Shown here piece after piece: positions 26,345 to 40,550 of a stretch of DNA of 64,000 nucleotides. The position numbers were made by a program, and so were the translations under genes. Positions within the stretch are counted from its first letter, which is position 1. Every line of letters starts with the position of its first letter. The notes under the pieces are model-generated. The model searched no databases. It was given only the letters and a program-made list of their open reading frames with translations, and was not told the origin of the DNA. Origin of the DNA: Gymnogyps californianus (taxonomy: Eukaryota; Chordata; Aves; Accipitriformes; Cathartidae); assembly GCF_018139145.2 (NCBI RefSeq), contig NC_059478.1, positions 29,449,001 to 29,513,000 of the forward strand. Direction: 5' to 3'.

Positions 26345-26363
26345 ATTTGACAGCTTGTCAAAT
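26345..26363. promoter_or_regulatory. Palindromic TGACAG/TGTCA site (candidate TALE-homeodomain element)
   Basis: Arms ATTTGACA (26,345-26,352) and TGTCAAAT (26,356-26,363) flank GCT. The core TGACAGCTTGTCA is one base longer than the palindromic TGACAGCTGTCA bound by TGIF/MEIS-type factors. Just upstream is TGATCATTTGATCA. It could be part of a conserved intronic enhancer, but conservation cannot be tested here. Confidence 0.25.
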
Positions 26364-29194
26364 GCTGATTCACAAAATACAGACTTCCTCAGACTCAGCG
26401 CAAACACAAAAGCTACATCTCTAGCTTAAAAACACTCATCAGTTTCTACTGGAGATATTAACCATGAGACAGGCCAGAAAGATATTTACTGACACAGCGA
26501 CACGCTGTTAGTCTTTACATGCAGCTGCTTGGCACTTGAAGCGATGTGAATTTTTCTTAGCTTTAAGAAAACACAAGAAGCTCTTTGTAGCTGGCGTCCT
26601 ACACCCATATATTCTGCTCTTCTGTTCAACACAGGCAAAAGTCAATGTAGAAAGTCCCACTGATCACTGATCTCTCTGGATCACAGCACAGCAGTAGTAA
26701 CTTCCCCTCCGCCTTGAGATTTGTAGGACACAAAACAAGGTTATTTGTGCAGAGCCCTTGAGCACCTCCAGTCTGCCACAGCTGCATACGCTTAAGAGCT
26801 CCACAAGCACCCATGAACTGAGAGAGACCTGGCTCTGCAGAGCAAAGAACATTAGAGGTTCCTAGAAGTGCTCCTCTCGGGATTTTATAAAGACATTTGA
26901 AGTGGTTCATTTAAACACTTGTACCTTCTCCTTCTTCACTTAGTTTCACATTAAACCTGATTCAGGTAAGACTTAACATCAAGCTTAGGGGGAGCATAAT
27001 TAAAAATTGTCAACATAACTGGAAAGTTGTAAGTAGAAGCAAAGTGTTCAATGGAGCCGCAGGGTCCCACACTCACAGAAATTCAATAGCAGCCGTAAAT
27101 AATTTTAAAAAGTAATTGGAAGACAGGTTGGTAAGAAAACTCTTCCTTCCTATACATAGGAACGCATAGTTTTGGTATGCTAATGGCCCCCACTACTACT
27201 ACGTGTACCCTGAAGAATACATTGAAATTACAAGTTTAGTCTCAGGACAGGCAGGGGGTAAACAAGTTCAAATACTGTGTTTTTTATAGAGGTACACACT
27301 TAATGTTTTTGTTAAGGTCCTTAAATCATGCCTCACATCAGGAAACCATGCAAGGAGCACAGAAAGAAGAAAAGAGCACAAGTCACTCTGGAAACTGTCA
27401 AACACTTACACGAACCTTTTACTGAAAATAAATTTTAAATCAACAGTGTTGGTAACTCCAATATTACAGGTCCTATAGATAGCACCCTCTGAGGAATCCA
27501 CCTGATATCTCTTTTCATAAGAGGTTTAAGGTTATTAAAGCCTTTTCCCCTCAAAGCCTTCAAACAGACTTAATTAAAATTATTGCTTAATTCATTTTAA
27601 TCCCAGTATCTTTGCAAAAACCCAAATATTTCATGGTACTTTCTGTCTTGCTTTCACACAACTTATTAGTGAATTTCATGTTCTGAGATTAAGACAAACT
27701 GGATGGAAATTGTCTTTAGTTGCTTACAAGGCCTGAAGTCCAAGCATTCTTATTACCTAAACCCTAAATTAAATCAAACTGTTTCATGCCAGGTTATCTA
27801 CATTAGTTTCAATGCCAGAATTTTGCAACATGAAGAGGATCTTTTATTAAATAATTTGTTGTACCTTGTACCCGGCAACACAGAAATAAAATTAATCATA
27901 TTGTTGCGGGGGGGGGAAGAGTTCCTAAAGAGTTCCTCACTTTAGATTCTATGTTATCGTGACTATTCAAGATTAGCACAATAAATTTAAAAAAAGTGAT
28001 TACTATAATATTACAGTTAAATGCAATAATTAAAGATGAATTATAAATCAAGTGTATATAGATCAGTTAGAACACTATGCTTGTAGCTGGGGCAGGGTTT
28101 GGGTAGAAAAGCTATACAGTTTCAACTCATCTTCAAGCCTGAACTTTAAGCTTAACTTGTGGGAGAAACTACTAAGTAGACAGCTACTTCAAGTTAGTGA
28201 GCTAACTCCTTTGAAATTGTTTAAGAGAATATCAGCCTATCTTCTATTTGAGATCTTTTCTTTTTATGCAAAGCAGAAGAGAAGAATTTTGCAAACTGGA
28301 ATTCCAGCTGGAGCCCCATGATACTTTAAAACACAGCAACCTGAGCCTAGTTTTTTTAAACACGCTGAGTAATTCACTGGGACACAGAGGGTTTAAGCAC
28401 CATCAGGATAAATTGCATTCACACTGTAGGATTTAAGTAATTTGCCAGCAAGTAGAATAAAAGAAAACACTTGCTTTCCATAAAAAGGAACACCATGAGC
28501 TTAGCAATTGCTTGGCTTTGGTCTGCCACTCTGCAGCTCTGGAACTTTTCTGTTTTTTTAACTAGGTTAGGATGCTGTAATTCAAAAAGGCTGAAAATGT
28601 CGCTCAACTGGGTGTTTGAGCAGAGGGAGCCTCCAGCTTACCTGCCCAAGTTCTCTTCCCATTTGATTTACCAAGAAGTCGTGTCAGCAGAGATGGTTTG
28701 AACCATATCTCTGTCTTCCCCCTGAGGAATCCTGGATGGATGAAGTGAGCTGGCTTCGCACTGCTGAGCAGGTACATGAGTTGCAGGTAGATACAAGTAC
28801 CTTATTTGGAGGACATAAGCTGATAGTAGAAGCTATGTGTAGAGTTCACTCATTGAGCGCTCACTGAATTTCTTCACCTACTAGTGCTCACTCAAAAAGC
28901 GCTACTAAAGGGCTCCAGACCTGCTTTGGGTTTGTTGCAGTTTAATAGTACACTGACTCCTGAGAACACAGAGCAGCTGCTTAAGACCGTATCAGGAGTC
29001 CCACCAGTTGAGCGAGACAGCAATACAAAAAGAACTTAGCTATACTGCAGGAATACAAATGCTACAGCCACACAAAACTTATGAACAATCAAAGTCTATA
29101 TTAATTCAAAAACCTACTTCCAAACAAGTTATTTTTTACCATTGTATCTTTGCTGGGATTAATATAAAGCACTTTTGAAAATGCTGGCACTTAC

Positions 29195-29422
29195 CCAAAT
29201 CTGCAGCTTCACCCGCTTGTCATTCCTATAAACTGTTTTCACTTTGAAGTCAATTCCTACTGTGCTAACGAAGGCTGGTGTGAAAGTGTCATCGGCGTAT
29301 CTGAAGAGGAAGGATGTTTTACCCACGCTGCTGTTGCCAATGATCAGGAGTTTGAACATGTAATCAAAATTTTGATCTGAAGTATCTTTCTGCCTGTATC
29401 TGGCATCTGTTACTGAAGCCAT
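29195..29422 (-). CDS. RAB3B: RAB3B, first coding exon (residues 1-76)
   Basis: Encodes the N-terminal 76 residues of a Rab3 small GTPase, a vesicle-bound switch that controls regulated exocytosis at synaptic and secretory vesicles. Seen: MASVTD start typical of RAB3B, the [14 protein letters not shown] block, P-loop GNSSVGKT (residues 29-36), switch I/effector region with the key threonine T54 in [12 protein letters not shown], and an exon end after LQIW (W76) where the RAB3 family next has DTAGQ. The donor is TGG|GTAAGTG in phase 0. The acceptor TTTTCTTAG abuts the ATG, so the start codon is the first three bases of the exon and the 5' UTR must lie in an upstream exon, proposed at about 40.75 kb. 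Paralogues RAB3A/C/D differ before [15 protein letters not shown] favours 3B, as does synteny with TXNDC12. The remaining exons are outside the window. Confidence 0.95.
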
Positions 29423-32400
29423 CTAAGAAAATTACAAACATTGAAAAAGAACAGAGTTAAGAGCAGTCCAGCATTTGTTTTCCTTAACTGTGTACCATAT
29501 GTTTAGCTTATCTCTCTTCTTTCCAATGTCATAACCACTATATCTGCCGAATAAAGAGGAAGACACCTTGAAATCTTCTTTTAAATCCTGGCTTTAAATT
29601 TCTATTATCCACTTGTACTGGCAAGATTTCCAAACCCAAGAAATACACCTGTTGCACTGCTTTGTGTTTAAAAGACTAACAGATGGCTATTGCAGATTGT
29701 TCAAATACTAGTGGGGAAACAGCATTCTTTACTCCTGTGGCAGGGTGCCACTTCTGTTGCTCTAATAAACTGGAGTACTGCAACCAGGAACTAAAATCTT
29801 TGACAGTGCATCCAACTATGCAATTCATTAAGCAGCCTCCAAGCCAGGTAAACCTAAATAATTCCTTTTATGACTACTAGGGAAAATCTGCATTTCTAGC
29901 ACATGCACCACCACCATTTTATCCTCAGAAAAGTTCTGTCCTCAACATTTACAGAAGGAAAAAAAAAAAAAACCAACCAATGGAGAAGATGAAACACCAG
30001 GAATTTCAGCTGAAAACTTTGAATCCATCCAACACCTATCTACTCTCAAGACTGCAATTAAAATAAACGGCACCTGCATAAAATATGAGGGCTCAGTGGG
30101 GCTGCAGGCAGCATTTGGAACAGATAAATTATCCCTTTTTATTATGGGGACATGAGAGCTGGGGACGCTAGTGGGGTGGGGACGGGGGAAGATGCAGCCT
30201 CAGAGATCCCTCCTTCTCTTGTGACGCTGAACTGGATTCAGAAATCAAAAAACAACTGCAGAATCTGAAATATCAAGACGAGTGGAAGTCACTGAGCAGC
30301 CCTGGCTGCATTAATGTACACAGCTCAGACACTCCATGGGAGAAGACAAGGCCCTGACTTTTCATCTCTGTTTGTACAGAGCAGAAGACAAATACACAGA
30401 CGAAATTACTATAGAGAGGAGAAAAAGGAAGTTTTAGCTTTTAACAGATATACCACACTTTTAATCTCTAATGCTGTTTCAAAATCTACCCCACATCAAA
30501 CAAGCAAAGGTCTCGGCTCCTTATAACCAGTCACAGGGTTATGCAAACTAGGGCAATGACAGCACAGGTCTGATTAGCAGCTGCTCATCCAAACTAGGAC
30601 ATGAGCTACTTGTGTGCAGTGTCAGAAAGCGCTGAGCGGAGACTGAAGTCTCTTCTTCCCCCGGCATCCAAAGAAATAAATTAATTTTCCTCTCCACTCA
30701 GGTTCATGGGCACCTTTGGGAACAAAAATCCCACCAGTGTCTACTCTCACCATGTGCCCAAATACTCTCCTTCTTAGCAAGTCTCACCTGCACACAGGAC
30801 TTCACCCACTCACTGAAAAAAACAAAACAAAACAAACAGAACAAAACTGACTGTAGTTAAACAGCTATAAACCAAAATGCTGTCCAAAGGCCATTTAAAT
30901 TGGGATGACAATTTAACTTAAATTCCCAACAGAAGGGAAACAAACCAAAACCAGCCCAGTTTAAACTTCAGTAAAATATGCATGACAGTTTATCTCTGAT
31001 TAAACACATGCAACTTTCTCACATACAAAAGGGCTGGTGCAGCAGGCATTTCGTTCACAGACTGCATTAACAAGGACAGTTTCTGAAGAAATTTATCAGT
31101 AGCTCAGTAGTCAACAGCTGCACTGAATGTAGTAAAATCTTCCCACAAGTGGTTCTCTGTAGCATACAACACAACTCTGACACTGAATAGCAGCTGAAGT
31201 TCTGAAGAGTGTGTAAGACTACAGTCCTTTGCAAGCACTCCAGAAAACACAAATTTTCTTCTCACCAGTGTATCAGAAAAGGGCTCTTCTCCCCATGTCT
31301 TGTGGTTCATAACAGGAATTTCTAGAATGAAAAATTCAACATCCAACTGACTTCCATGCACACACTCAGGCCAATGCACTCACTGCCTCAGTTCAAATGT
31401 TAGAAATCTCAGCTGCAAAAATTATGAGTCCAGACGATTAGTTGATTTGTACTATCACCAAGCTGGAAGACAGTAGCAAGTTATCTATTTGAGTAATTTA
31501 TCTTCCTCATATACATACATAACTTCCACAAATGCCATTGAGAACACACGTGCACTTGCTAAAGAAGAAAAAAAAAAATTAAAAATCTCTACTTCTCCAT
31601 TCCACTCACAGAGGCTTGAAAAAGTGAGATGCCCTCATCACTTGAAGCCTGGTCATTTAAAGATTCAGAGGCAAACCTTTAACAAAGAAGTATTCCACTA
31701 ATCATACAGGAATCAATATCTTCTTTCTACCCCTGCCTTCGCAGAACCTGTCCACATGCTCCAAGCTGATCTTTTAAATGAAACACTGCTGCTTCCATTA
31801 ACCCCCCTAGATTGCTATAATCAAAAGTGTACCTGGCTACAAATGCAACTTTCAGATCTCAGTTAAAAAAGCAATTACAGAATGTGGCCAGCTACAGCAG
31901 CTTTGTTAGAAGCACAATACAGAAAATAAGATCAAATGATACTTGCACAGAACGTGGGGCTGTTGTCATAGAAGCACAACACTCGCTGGCCTGCGCGTGC
32001 CACTGTGCTATGCTGAAGATGCTGCAGGCCAGCTCCTTGAATCATTAGAGGCAGCATCGGAGCACAAAAATCTCAAAGAAAATTCCATCCCCTTGCTTAA
32101 ATTTGACTTTTCCCTTTCCCCTCCTCTGGTCAATAGAGTGAAACTGAAAGGACTTTAGTACTAATTACTGATTACTCCTCTGCAGATCATTACTGAAGCT
32201 GTACTCCACCAGCACTTGGGCTGAAAGAGTTCACAGGGCTGCCCCTGAATTTGCGCTTGAATCCTGAAGCCAGGAACCAGCAGACCTTTCTCCCAATTCT
32301 CCTCCCCTCCCTTCCTCTTCCCCACTTGTTGTCCCACCCCTGCTCCAAGCGCTCCCTGGTTATGCCAGTCCTGAGGACCGTGCAGAGAGCTGGTTCAGAG

Positions 32401-34806
32401 AACAGAGAGATCCCAGCTAAAAATAAATCCTCCTACAACTTCTCCTGTTTTGCAGGGCTGTTTTTAAAGTTGGTTCAGTTCCTGATCCAGCACAGCTGAG
32501 GGAGCCAAGTGGAGGGGACCGAGTGGTGGGAAGCGATGGCAGTTGCTATGCTACTGAGAGAAAGGTCCACAGAATCACATCTCCTGCAGGCCCTCCGCAC
32601 CTGGCGGAGACTCAGCATCAGCACTGGAAGGAAAAGGCGACAACGCACCGATGTCGGGCAGCTCCCATCCAACTCATCAGAACAGCTCGTGCAGCCATCG
32701 CTCCCAGAGGATTTTATTCCCTCCTTGGTGAAAGGACATTTAGCTGGCAGCGTAACCCCCTGCTCTCTGGGTACACAGCTACATACACTCTTTGCTTAGG
32801 ATGACTCCAAATACAGCAGCATCTCTGCTGTTTTACAAGGACACGCAGACTAACTAGGGGTTTGTCACAGAAGACCAAGTCAAATACAACTGGCACGCAG
32901 AGTGCAAAAGAGAGGCTCATGACTGTTTCCATTTTGACTGCCTGGGAATAATCCTCAAGAAAATACCTATACAGGAAAGATTTAGCTACATTACAGAATA
33001 TCCATTACACAGGAGAAGAAAAAGCCGCCAATCAGATTGTCCTTGAGAGCACTTCAGTATGAGACCTTGCATCTTTTAGTTCTTTGCCTGGGTAGCCCAC
33101 TTCTTTGTAGCTAAGAGCACACAAACATTGACAACCTGTTTTCCCCATACGCTTTAGCAATGGGAACAAGGTCTCAAACACATCCACTTCAACTAGTTTT
33201 GCGAGAATAGGCAGTTATGTAGCTATGAGATACGTTATTATTTCCCTATTGAGGAAAAAGCCTGCAGTGTGAGCTTGTCTTTTATTAGACAGAGAAACCA
33301 CATAGGAGGAGGATGCTACAAATGCTCTAAAGCAATAAAATCTTAATCAGAGCTTATTAGCCACCAAAGAATATGTTCCTCAGTCAAGGTGGCTCTCCTG
33401 CCTTTATTTTCTATTTTGGTCTAATGAAGTTTAAAAAAAAAGAAGCCTATCACCCTAAGATACCTCCATGGGAAACTAGCCTTTGCTGCTTTCAGTACTC
33501 ACTGAAATGTGTCATATAGATGGCTCCACACAGCTGTGCTTTTTAATTTGTTATCAACATCATGGTGAAGAATCAAACTGTTTCGTAGTGAGACACAAAC
33601 CATCAAAGTGTTACTGCTCTTACAAATCGCTAAAAGTGGTCACTGCTGCCCCTGTTCTGTCGTATTTACCACCTACAGCCAGCTTCAGTGAAAAGCAGTA
33701 CATGAACTGTCTAAAGTTGATGGTGTTGGCTAGAAATCAACTGGTATGTCTCGCCATCCATTTATTTCCAGAAAAAAAACTAAGGTTGACTTGAAGTGTT
33801 GCCAGCCCTTATGGTTTTGGCTACAAACTAACAGAGGGTTGTTCTTCTTTATCCTCTCACAGACAAGAAACAAGAAATCTCATCATTACCTTAGAAGTTT
33901 AGGTGTCTCTGTATTAGCAACTACATGGGTCTGTTCACAGACGTGGCCATTTCCACGTCCCGTTCTCTCTCACATCACCACGAGCAAGAAGTCTGAATTT
34001 GGAAAATAGTCTCCTTGTCTGCTATCAGTCACCTCAGTTAACCACGAAACACGGTCACACTGATGGAACTTACACTTCAAACTACACATTAAGACATATC
34101 TGCAATTTCAACTTGTTATGAACCTATGTATTCTGTACATTACAAGTTCTGTGCATTTCTAACAGTAAAAACATCTTTTAATATTTGTCACTGCTTTATT
34201 TTTAAAGCCAAAACTGAAATTTACTACATATGTTTTGTGTTATAGAGGAGCAGCGGCAATTTAAATGTGACTGTTTAACTGTTTCATCATCATCTGCTAG
34301 CGCACACACGTTTCTTGTATTACGCAGATGAGAAGCTAGGCGTGAAACAGCCTCTCTATATTTCTGAGAGTCAAAGGTCTTATGACAGCATGCTACTCCA
34401 GGCTGGGTCCAGCCTCTTTTTGTGTGTGTTCAGCAACTGAGCCTCTGCTGTTTCTGCTGACATACTATTTTACTTCCTTACAGAGCTATCAGTGTGAAAC
34501 CATTCCTTTATTTTGGAGTCCAAACTTCTTTTTTCTTACTTCCATTTTACTTTTCCTGAGTTCCAGTGCTCAAGATCAGCCAACAGAGAAAAACTGAGAA
34601 AGAAGTTAACGACTATCAGTCTAGAAGGAGTAAGTGGTAACAGCAGGCAACAAGGGGCGCAGTCACAAACACAGCTGTACCTGTTAGACTCCTACCTATC
34701 CACAGCCACTGAGCAGTTTGGAAGGAAGAAAAGAGATTACTAGATACACTCATTTAGTAAAAGCAGAAATAATGAGGCTAAATAAAGGCAGAAGTTTTAA
34801 AAACAT

Positions 34807-34841
34807 AGTGCTAAAGTCAATACATTGTGCTAAAGTCAAAT
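34807..34841 (+). repeat. Short local duplication
   Basis: AGTGCTAAAGTCAATA is followed immediately by a near copy, TTGTGCTAAAGTCAAATA; the shared core is GTGCTAAAGTCAA. Intronic, no evident function. Confidence 0.5.
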
Positions 34842-37800
34842 AGATCACACATGTGCCCAGGCTCTTATAGAAACGTAGGAGCATTGTAGACAGCTCTGAA
34901 GATGCTAAAAGACTGTGGAAACTATTCTGTAAGTTATGTGGTAGGAAAGAAAAAAAAAGTAGCTAAACCAGAAGATTTCTTCATCTCTAATATTTACAGC
35001 TTAGCAGTAATCCATGAGAGACATTACTGACATGCAGCATAACTTCTTTTCAAAAGAGTTAATACCTTGTGGGTTTTTTTCCCCAAAAAGTCTTAAAAAA
35101 TGCATCTACATTAAAAATATTCTAGTTCACAAATTACACATCTACGTCAATTTTCTATTATAAAAACTCATTCCTTTATGTGCTCTGTCATCTGAAAAAA
35201 ATTTTTTTGTTTTTCTTTTTCAGGAATTAAATGAAATCCTGAATCAGATTTCTATCAAGTAATGGAATTTTTTTACAGCCAATGTATGCTGTCCTAAGAA
35301 TAAAGCTCATAAAGGAAATAAGGCTGTGACCTTAAGGAGTCTTATACAAATGCTAGTACTACAAGAGAGATTTATCAGAAGCAGAAAACATAGTACGAGC
35401 AATTAACAAAACTGCTAATAAATATTGCAAGCAAGTGATAGTTACCAATTTAGATCTATAATCCATGAGACAGATGGAGGCTTTGCTGTGAGTATATGAA
35501 TCAAGAGAGTGGTCACACTGTTGAACCTGCGATGTAGAAGCAAAAGGATTACAATGTTTACGATAAAGATGGATAATGAGAATATTATGTAAGAGACTAA
35601 TGGGTAGGCAGGTTAGACTGTGAACACACTGCTGTGTAAAGGTCTGAGCTTCCTTCACTGAAGGTAAAGGGGAAAGCCCTGTAGTGTACAACGAGAACAG
35701 AAACAGTGCTTGACATAGTGACAATACTAAGATATTAAAATAACAGCAGATATTTGGAGCCATCAGTTTAAAATTTATTAAAGGGAGAGTATCTAGATTA
35801 ATCTAAAAGTTCCAAGCAAATCCTACAAGTGGATGCAAAACCTCAGACAGGAATCATTACACCTTTCCTGCAGAAAGGCAGCAAAGTAAATGGAACCAAG
35901 GAGCAGCTGAAATACATCTGTATACGTTGGCGTTTTGCACAAAGCCTGGGTCAAAGTCTACTGTGCTGCAAAGGCAAACTGCAATAGGACGTGGAAATGT
36001 CTGCAACTTACAGCACATCTATACAAAAATAACTGCCTTAAAGTAATAGTTATTCCAGATTTAGAGCAGAAAAACGTAACAGAATTTAGTCCTCTTTTTC
36101 ATGGCTAATATAATCTAAAGGCTAACTTCGTCTCTGGTGCATTTCCTCTCCAGTAAACAAGGGTAAACCACTGTTTGTCATCTTGACTTACATTATCTTG
36201 CCTTGTGGAGACTGCCAAAACACGTGGACAAACTCAGACCTCATGTAAATAACAAGCTGCAGCCACCTATCCCAGGTCAGAATTTGGATCAAACAAGGAC
36301 AAATCCTTTCTCACGATCCACACAATTGACAATCACCTCACTTGGCAACAAGACAGCACCCTGCTCTTGCCCAAAGCATTGCACATTTTTCGGTATCGGT
36401 TACGTTTCCTCCTGTTCTCACACGCCTGCCCTCTGCAACAGTTGCTCCCTGTGACAGCCTCTGGCTCGCACTTCAGTACGGTCCGGAACGTGATTTTGAG
36501 GTGTTATCCAAATAACTTAATTGATAGATCTAGAACAAAAATACTTCAACAGTGTAAAGAGAAAGAAAATTAAGTCTATGTTTATTACTTTAAAAAGGTG
36601 AGCCCCTCATCTTGACAGCAAAAACTGAAATTGATTTATTAATGAGTCCAGAAGTCTTTGCAAGAAGGTGCTTGTAGTGGATTTGGTCCAGAATTCACAT
36701 GCTACAAATGAGTTCAATATATGCATGACAACTGAAGGATAAAAACCTCTAAACAATGTAGGTGGTTATTTATTATTACCCATTCAGATTTGGGAACATA
36801 GGCTTTAAAAAGTCTTCTAAGAATTTGCTGGGTGTGGAACAACAGTCAAGAACCTGTGGATATCACCCCTTTCCCATCAAGTCTCTAATTTACAACTATT
36901 TTGTTAGGCAGCAGGCGGGGACTGTTGTGAGAAAGATTTCCTCGACCCAAATATCTCTCTGTGTCTGGAGCCATGCCTCTCCCATTTCCTGCATAACATT
37001 CAACATCCTTAAAGTCCACTTTAGAGCCACGACAAAACTCTCAGGAAGGAGGAATTAGTCACTCTAATTTTACAATGGCAAAAAATGTAAAGAAATAAAA
37101 GTTCCCACATTTTTTACTCTCTTCTATGAGTGTTTTCATTGTGGCTCTTTTATCATCACATAGTTCCATGCCTGTTGGCAAACATGCTACTCCAGAAGCT
37201 ACAGAGAAAAATATTAAATAGTACAAAGATCTCCCTTCTAAAGGGGAGCCACTAACCAAGCCCAGCTCAGCTCTCTCCCAAAGGATGCACGTAAGAAGAG
37301 ATCTACATCCTTCTTATGCCCTAAAGAGTGGATGTAGAGGAGATTTCCGCAATTCCCTGAATATTCCATTGAGTTTGGGAACCGCAGGGGCCAGCCAATT
37401 TCTAGACCTACAGAACCACTAGCTGAGGCTGACCCTGAATCCAGCCCTATCTCCAGAGAGCAGTGAGAGCTGAAGAGGTTGATCGTTATTACAAAACTCA
37501 CCGTCATTAAAGTCCTTGCTTCCTGTTACAAACATTGCAGCGACGGCTGAGATAACAGACTTCAGTCCCCTTCTCATCTGCTCTCCAGCCTTGCAGTTCT
37601 GCCTCGGTTTCTCCAAGAACGAACTGGCAATAGTGAAATACTGCTGAGTATCTCACTGCTGAATACACTGAAGTAGCAGTGACATAAAAGCACTCAGAGC
37701 AACACACAAGATGAGCCTGTACCAACTCTGCTACAAGACACGTGTAACTCCCTGCTGATCCTTCCCGAGCTGGAAGGCAGGCACAGCTACAGTTCCGCAT

Positions 37801-39470
37801 TGGGGTACAGCCCTCCATGGAGAAAGCTGTAACCATGCCCTCCCACAGTGGTGGAAGATAAGGCAAGTTCAGGTACACGATGAAACTCATACTCTCTGGA
37901 GCTAGAGTCCGGCCATAGGCAGATTCGGGTAGACACCCCTCCACCAGTGCGCAGGAGGCAAGAGTTACAGATTTTTCTGCATCACCAGGTCTAAAGCCTT
38001 TCATTTATAGGTAAAAGCAAGCTGCTGTCCTGACCAAATCAGGTGACTGGAGACTGGTATTGTCTTATAGTAACCACCTGTAAACCAGAACTACAGGGAG
38101 ACAGGGCCAGCTCAGGATGCCTCTGCAGCACAGAAGAAGTTTAATTTGCTGCCTTTTGTCCTCCTCCTCCTCCAACAGAAAATCTGTGATGAACAAGTTA
38201 TTTCGTTTCTCTGTGCTATGATGTTCTCCATGCTGCAAAGTAAGCCACCTGCTAACCGGGATTAGAACAAGCGCCCTCGCAATTCCCATGTTTTAATTAG
38301 CTAATACTTCCAAACATAAGTCTTATGGCTTGCGTCAAAGATCAAATACTATCGTCCTGCAGTAAGCTAAGCACACATTTTCAAGAGCTCCCTAAATACT
38401 GCAGAACTTCAAGCACAAGATAAATTTTTACAGCAAGAAGCATACCTGAAATTACCAGTTCCGGACATTTCTCCATGTTAGCCATTGAGAACTGCCTCAT
38501 AAAAAACTACTTCCTCAGGCCAAACGAGTAAGAGAGAACAGACATGGACTTACTGGGGAGGGTTAAGTGGACATGAGTGCCTTCCTGCGCTATGATCAGC
38601 CAGCGTGATGCAAGACCTGAAATGTGATGCTGTGACCTGCCCATTTTGATCTCGGGCTGCATCAGATCATGTGAAAACGAAAGTAGGAAAAACTATCTGA
38701 AACACATGCAAGTCAACTAACATGACTTACATGACAATAACAACTAGCATGCTAATCAATACTACATGTATTGCTTTGCTACACCTAGATGTAGCAAGAA
38801 CTACTGCTGTTAAAACCTAAAGCTAGTAAGTCTTCTCAATTTGTTACCTGAAAATGTATCGGATCTGCAAAGAGGGCAGCACAGTTTTGTCAAAATTGCA
38901 AAGGAAGCTTGATTTAAAGATTGGTTTATTTGCCTCTCTTCTGACTTAAACTACAAATTGTCCCGATAAAACTGTCCTGAAGGCAGTGATCACACCAAGG
39001 TCTCAGAAAATGCGTATACAACCACTTCCAGGATAGCAAGCACAAATAACAGGAAATAAAAGCTTTCTAGTTATACACTTACATACAGCAGCATATGGAT
39101 TTGATCTTGTACCCACTATAATCCAATACCAGTGCTCCCATGATCTGGGTACAGATTCAAATACACAGATCAAGACTACAGTTCCACTGACATTTTTACC
39201 TTGGGAGGGAGAGGGAGGGAAAAAAAACACTTAAAAGAGGAGGTTTATTTGAACCCAGAGCTAATCCAGGCTACTGTGAAGCCCCACAAACTGTTATTAG
39301 CACAACTCCGAGTGCAGCACTAGGTCAGGAGGGAGCGATGAGGAACAAAGCAGGAGAGACTGAAACCAGGTTTGCCACCAAGGAAGTGCACAGAAACATG
39401 AATTAAACTTCTGAGGCCACGGTCTTACATTGTCTCGGGCCAAGGGAAAATCCAGGTTAAAATTAACCCT

Positions 39471-39493
39471 CCCCCCCCCCCCTTTTTTTTTTT
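39471..39493 (+). repeat. C12 followed by T11 homopolymer pair
   Basis: Pure pyrimidine run in RAB3B intron 1. On the gene's sense strand it is A11G12. Length may vary between individuals or reads. Confidence 0.7.
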
Positions 39494-40550
39494 GGTCAGG
39501 TTAGTCTTAATTTAGGTCAGATCAACCTGATGCACTGCACAAACACATCACTGCTCATGCTGTAAGAAGGAAAGGACAGTGTGGAGACAGAACCTTGGGA
39601 GGCAAAAAGGTGGAAACGCTTGTGCCGGTGTTAGCGATATTGCCTGCGATCCCACAGCACGATGTTACCGTGCACATCAGATGACACCGCCTCGCTGCTG
39701 GCAAGCACAGAGAAAACATCGGGGAAAAAACAATGCATAGTCTCAGAACATATGGCAAAAAGACCACATGTATTTTGTACAGCATAGACCGGAGAAATTG
39801 GAGAGTTTATACTTTTTATGAATTAAATTAGAATGATTGATCTGTTTGGCTTTGTGTAATGGGCTCACTGCCTACTGCTATAGGGCAGTGTGGACGTACA
39901 TGCAGCCTGCAAGTCCGTTCTTCCACCTGTATGGCGAAACAGCAAATCTGTGGGTGGGTGTTCTGCAGCGAGCACCGAGCTAAGCCGTGCAGTCCGGCAG
40001 TAGCAGGTCTCTCCCCTTGAAAGAGCAGCAACAACAAAAACGAAATACCACCTTTCCTGGCAGTTTGTTTTACTGCTGTACAGTTTTTGTTTTTAACTGC
40101 TGCAACTCCCTGAGCAGAAAACAACCGCCCAGGGTGACAGGAACTGACAAAGGTTACACACCAGCTGGAAAAAACAGCCGGCAAGGCCCCAGTCTCCAGC
40201 CTCCCCCCCCCCAGCTCAGGATATTTTAAAGATAAAGCAATATTATATCACTTCTCATTGCTGATAAATATTTATTTTAGAGATGAAACTGCTGTTACAT
40301 CCTCCTCTCCGTCGCTCCTGAAGGTCTGCCTTTCACACCCCACCTCAGGGGCACAAAGCACCCATCCCGCCAGCCAGTGCCTGCTGGGCACCCACCGGCA
40401 CCGCAGCCGACGCCCACCCCGCGGGGGCTCCTCGGGGCTGGGGCACCTCCTGCTACCTGCCCTGGCCTCCCGCCCTGCCCGCCGCCGTCCCGCGGAGCCC
40501 GGGAACAACCCCGACGCTCGGAGCCGCGGAGGGCGGGAAGAGTTTTTGGG

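Larger units (their letters stand above)
1..29194 (-). other. RAB3B: RAB3B intron 2 (partial), no exon recognised
   Basis: This is non-coding DNA 3' of the first RAB3B coding exon in the gene's own direction, ending at the GT donor just below 29,195. In the RAB3 family the next exon should begin with the DTAGQ switch II motif. I looked for that, for the NKCD guanine-binding motif and for the C-terminal cysteine motif on the minus strand and found none, so exons 3-5 are probably left of the window. The stretch is AT-rich, stop-dense intronic sequence. The recognisable items (LTR palindrome, solo LTR, homopolymers, small tandem repeat, hairpins) are listed separately. That this is one intron is inference; a short exon could have been missed by eye. 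Confidence 0.7.

Noticed and set aside
1..29194. Possible RAB3B exons 3-5 within the window
   Set aside because: No minus-strand match to DTAGQERYRTITTAYYRG, NKCDME or the C-terminal cysteine motif was found by eye, so they are assumed to lie outside. A translated search against RAB3 proteins would settle this.
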